A stretch of DNA of 64,000 nucleotides, from NCBI GenBank assembly GCA_963920635.1, contig OY987301.1, forward strand, positions 45,421,820 through 45,485,819, given 5' to 3'. The position numbers and the translations under genes were made by a program. This DNA is from Pseudeuparius sepicola. Taxonomy: Eukaryota > Arthropoda > Insecta > Coleoptera > Anthribidae. Position 1 is the first letter of the stretch. Every line of letters begins with the position of its first letter. Below the pieces are notes generated by a model. It made no database searches, had not been told where the DNA came from, and worked only from the letters and a program-made list of their open reading frames with translations. This document shows, piece after piece, positions 60,064 to 64,000 of the stretch.

Positions 60064-61786
60064 CAGTGAGTCCCACTTAAGGACTGACCACCCCTGTAAC
60101 ATTTTTATTTATGGCTCGATTTCCATAAACTTTTTTTTGTTGGATAGAGCTTCAAAAATGGCATTAAATGCATAATTCAGGTACCTCGTGCCTTAAATTC
60201 ATGGCCCACTGAGACGGTGTTTTAGTGCTGAAATTTCGAAAAGTACTATTAGGGATTTTTTTAGAGGAAAATCAATGCCGGATTCTTATTCAGCGTTGTT
60301 CGAAACCCAAACATACCAATTTGCATTACCATAGCTCTACAGGGTGTTTCAAAATTTTTAGTGCCCCACTTAATTAGTGACCACCCCTGTAAAATTTTTA
60401 TTTTTAGCTCGATTTCATAAACTTTTTTTTTGTTGGATAGAGCTTCAATAATGGCATTAAATGCATAATTCAGGTGCCTCGTGCGTTACATTCAGACCAC
60501 TGAGACGAAGTTTTAGTGCTGAAATTTCGAGAAGTACTATTAGGGGCTTTTTTAGAGAAAAATTAATGCTAGATTTTTATTCAACGTTGTTGGAAACCCA
60601 AACGTAACAATTTGCATTGGAAAATGGAGGACTAATTGAAATGACTGAAATTTGAGTTTATGTTATGTTATGTTGTTTATTCATGTATTTGATGATATTA
60701 CATTAAATAAAAATTTTATTCGTTAATAAATTTTTGAAAGAAGAATGTTTGAATATTTTAGTGATCAACTTACCAGAAATTAAGAGGGGGTTGCCGACAG
60801 CGAAAGTGACGTTAGATTTCGTATTTTTTTAGTTGTATAACATACAATCTAATAACATTTTACCTGGCAAAAATTTAGTACAAACATCTCTGTCTTCATT
60901 TTAATCATAAGATATTACAAGCAGTGTTTTGTTTTATAGGTTATAAAAACCTTGTTAAAAATAATAATTCCAGTGCAAGATCTTATGATTAAAATGAAGA
61001 CAGAGATGTTCGTACTAAATTTTTGCCATGTAAAATAGTTATTAGATTTTATGCTATACAACTTAAAAAATACGAAATCTAACGTCACTTTCGCTGTCGG
61101 CAACCCCTTCTTAAGAAAATTAATTACAAATTAGTATGTTTTTGCTTGGAACCTCTCACTGCATATACCTAAGAATCCGGCCTTACTTTTCCATTTAATT
61201 TTTTTGGAACACACTGTAGAGCTACGGTAATGCAAATTGGTACGTTTGGATTTACAACAACGCTGAACAAGAAACCGGCATTAATTTTCCTCTAAAAAAT
61301 CCCTAATAGTAGGTACTTCTCGAAATTTCAGCACTAAAACACCGTCTCAGTGGGCCATAAATTTAACGCACGAGGCACCTGAATTATGCATTTAATGCCA
61401 TTTTTAAAGCTCTACCCTACAAAAAAGTTTATGAAAATCAAGCTATAAATAAAAATTTTACGAGGGTGGTCAGCCCTTAAGTGTGGCAATAAAAATTTTG
61501 AAACTCCCTGTAGAGCTACGGCAATGCAAATTGGTACGTTTGGGTTTCAAATAATGCTGAATTAGAATCTGGCATTAATTTTCCTCTAAAAAAATCCCTA
61601 ATAGTACTTCTCGAAATTTCAGCACTAAAACACCGTCTCAGTGGGCCATGACTTTAACGCACGAGGCACCTGAATTATGTGTTTGATGCCATTTTTGAAG
61701 CTCTATCCAACAAAAAATTTTTTTATGAAATCGAGCTATAAATAAAAATTTTACAGGGGTGGTCAGTCCTAAAGTGGGACACACTG
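60064..61786. mobile_element. multi-armed mariner-like foldback (1.7 kb)
   Basis: It starts CAGTGAGTCCCACTTAAGG, ends with the inverse, and has TA on both sides. Each arm is itself a tandem duplication of about 290 bp (60070-60350 and 60360-60650; inverses 61150-61490 and 61500-61786). The centre is a second palindrome at about 60788-61110. Confidence 0.85.
60788..61110. mobile_element. inner palindrome inserted in the foldback
   Basis: GGGGTTGCCGACAGCGAAAG ... AAATGAAGACAGAGATGT arms of about 150 bp face each other around a 30-base loop. Confidence 0.8.
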
Positions 61787-61849
61787 TATATAAAATTTTC
61801 CAAGATTTTTTTTGTCTGGCATTTCGTATTTCTGCTTAAAATACGTGTA

Positions 61850-62899
61850 CAGGGTGGGCCAAATTGGACACTTTTAAAGGGATACTCCTATTTTTGATAG
61901 AGATAGACGAAAACTGATATCGGTGTCTGAGGCTCATTTTTTTATGATAAACTTAATTGCGAAAACCGCAGATCGATATCTGTCACCGTTCTTGAGTTAC
62001 AGGGCGTTTTTCAAAAATGTGCGTTTTTGAAAAGTGGCCGTAACTTTTTTCGTGTTGAAAATTTTGGGTTTCTGTAAAAACATTCCTAAAGCACTTTTTT
62101 ACGTAGAATCCAATGTTGCTCCAACTCTTTTTTTCAAGTCAATGGTTTAAGAGTTACCGATGAAAAAAGTTATATTTTAAATGGAACATCCTGTATATTT
62201 TGCATTTTTTAATAGAGCAAAAAATTACCATTCCAAAAATATATAACACTTAATGATTTACTTAAGTAGATATCAATTACTAATAGCTTTTATGATTTCA
62301 TGTGTATAAATTACACAAAAATATAAAAATCTTTACACTGCCTAAACAGCTTAACTGATAATTTGGCAGGCAACAGTAAACATTTTTCCACGATTGTTTC
62401 ATTGTCTCACCATCCAAAGCCTACTAGTTGAAAGGGCGGGCTTCCAATTATACACATGAAATCATAAAAGCTTTTAGTAATTGATAACTACTGAAGTAAA
62501 TCATTAAGTGTTATATATTTTTGGAATGGTAATTTTTTGCTCTATTAAAAAATGTAAAAATATACTGGGTGTTCCATTTAAAAAATATTTTTTTTCATCA
62601 GTAAATCTTAAACCGTAGTAAAAATGTAGTAGCAGCATTGGATTCTAGTAAAAAAGTGCTTTAGGAAAGTTTTTACAGAAATACAAAATTTTCAACCCGA
62701 AAAAAGTTACGGCCACTTTTCGAAAACGCACATTTTCAAAAAACGCCCTGTAACTCATGAACGGTCACAGATATCGATTTGCGCTTTTCGCCATTAAGTT
62801 TATCATAAAAAATGAGCCTCAGACACCGATATCAGTTTTCGTCTATCTCCGTCGAAAACAGGATTTTCCCTTTAAAAGTGTCCAATTTGGCCCACCCTG
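61850..62899. mobile_element. foldback mariner-like element (copy 2 of the 28095 family)
   Basis: It starts CAGGGTGGGCCAAATTGGAC with TA on both sides (61848-61849, 62900-62901). It is about 500 bp shorter than the 28095 copy because the centre with the transposase remnant is deleted. Confidence 0.9.
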
Positions 62900-63184
62900 T
62901 ACATACACACTTAAAAAAATGGTTAACGGTTAACCGGTTATTTTACCTGGAAGTTTAACTGGGATCGGATCGGTTAACTGGGACTAAAATATTTTATTAT
63001 TATTAGGTTACATTTTGATACTGATGATACATTTTGATACTGATACTGATGATATATTTTTATACTGATACTGATGATACATTTTGATACTGATACTGAT
63101 ATAGAAGTAAAAAGAACGTGCCGACCTATAACAGAAATGGGTAAATCTGTTTTTACAATAGCGTATCACAAATAGACTTTGGTT
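62900..63184. repeat. short tandem repeats
   Basis: GGTTAACGGTTAACCGGTTA near 62925 and repeats of 'ttttgatactgatactgatgataca' from about 63010 to 63100. Confidence 0.75.
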
Positions 63185-63550
63185 TTATCGACTAGAATGA
63201 AACAGATGTATCAAAAAAGTTTGAAATTTTTATGCACCTGATTGAAGATGCATTCAATCAAGCTTTTCCTCTCAAAACATATAAAGTCAAACAACACTCA
63301 AATAATACCCACAGTTGGTTCAACACCAATTTAAAAAACATGAGAGAACATTTATATTTGTTAAATGATCTATACCTCGGATCTATATAAACTGTCCTAC
63401 AGAAAATTTACTAAAATTTAAAAATTCTTATAGAATAGAATACAAGAATGCTATTAAGAAGGCAAAAATTTACTCCAATGGTAACATAATAAAAAAATTC
63501 ACAAACCCCATTGGGTGCATGTGGGATATCATAAATCAAAACTGCGGTAA
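63185..63550 (+). pseudogene. non-LTR retrotransposon linker/RT start fragment
   Basis: Pieces read FEIFMHLIEDAFNQAFPLKT, then WFNTNLKNMREHLYLLNDLY, then YRIEYKNAIKKAKIYSNGNI and GCMWDIINQN. The order is that of the segment just before RT motif 1 in CR1/jockey-type elements. Frame changes lie near 63290 and 63385. Confidence 0.65.
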
Positions 63551-63559
63551 AAAGACTTG

Positions 63560-64000
63560 TCTCGAGTCTTTTTGTTGCAAAATGAAAAGATACCCTGAAA
63601 TGATGGACCTGCAAGACCAAAAAAATATCCTCAAAAAAGTTTGAGCAAAAAAATTAATAGGGGTTGTTAGTTTTTACCCTTTTTTAGGGCACTGTGTAAA
63701 TGAATAAACTACCCTAAGGCGTCTTCCAGTAAGTAGATAACACATACCAAATTTCAAATTTTTAAGTAGCGCCGTTATTGAGATATAAATAAAAAAAAAA
63801 CTTTTGGGTCACCCTGTAGACCCGAATAACTTGGCAAGGTAAGCCCAAATCGAAAAATTTTATATGAAAGGCCCCCCTTAAAACCACCTGCCGAACTCCC
63901 GTTTAAAGTATTTACTATGCATTCCGACTCATCCGTATAACTATTACAAATTACCTAAGTTAAGTTTGTTTTTATTTTATTGATTGTTTCGTCTCAGAAT
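63560..64000. repeat. mariner-like MITE fragment and unresolved tail
   Basis: 'aaatgatggacctgcaagacc' near 63600 matches the centre of the 12780-13396 element, and CACCCTGTAGA near 63810 looks like an element end. Nothing else was recognised to the window edge. Confidence 0.5.

Noticed and set aside
1..64000. CRISPR arrays, bacterial operons or prokaryotic regulatory sites
   Set aside because: The window is eukaryotic (introns, polyadenylation signals, insect-type transposons); the tandem arrays have satellite-type units without distinct spacers.

Overview
This window looks like an arthropod, most likely insect, nuclear chromosome. Genes have introns with GT..AG borders. One host gene is the 3' end of a large matrix protein that resembles insect tenectin. 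Most of the remaining DNA is AT-rich and made of transposons, foldback (palindromic) elements and satellite arrays. The sequence alone does not settle the insect order.

Layout. (1) 1-5888 (+): last three exons of a very acidic Pro/Thr/Glu-rich secreted protein with von Willebrand factor C (VWC) modules, then its 3'UTR. (2) 6.6-15.4 kb: intergenic, with a 46-bp perfect palindrome, a complete 2.4-kb Tc1/mariner-like transposon with an intact transposase, a decayed non-LTR retrotransposon endonuclease, two small inverted-repeat elements and tRNA-like pieces. (3) 15435-32667: a 17.2-kb Maverick/Polinton-type element. It has 5'-AG..CT-3' ends, a 6-bp target duplication (TAACAC), about 1.86-kb terminal inverted repeats (TIRs), and decayed genes for a double-jelly-roll capsid-like protein, a penton-like protein, a phospholipase-A2 minor capsid protein, a packaging ATPase and a retrovirus-like integrase with a C-terminal chromodomain. 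No DNA polymerase B or capsid protease was found. It has itself been invaded by a non-LTR element and by two mariner-like elements, one inside the other. (4) 33.1-37.5 kb: two tandem arrays, of about 239 bp and about 163 bp units. (5) 38.5-42.3 kb: repeats, and possible short exons. (6) 42339-43366 (+): first four exons of an FAD synthase-like (FLAD1) gene; its remaining exons are not visible. (7) 43.4-50.0 kb: a large inverted repeat, a hAT-type element and a mariner-like foldback. (8) 50.6-54.8 kb (-): two parts of a jockey-like retrotransposon separated by about 2.5 kb that holds two THAP-domain remnants. (9) 55847-58896: a pogo-like transposon with one frameshift. (10) 59-64 kb: more foldback elements and a non-LTR fragment.

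How it fits together. Two host genes (tenectin-like and FAD synthase-like) are separated by about 36 kb of layered insertions. Several insertions are datable relative to each other by intact target duplications: foldback, then Polinton, then a TA-targeting element, then a second TA-targeting element. The Polinton is the most unusual object. Both TIRs end exactly at the start codon of the first inward-facing gene, so the TIRs probably served as matched promoters. The element is now immobile by its own means: the capsid, ATPase and integrase genes carry stops or frameshifts, and the integrase has lost its second catalytic aspartate.
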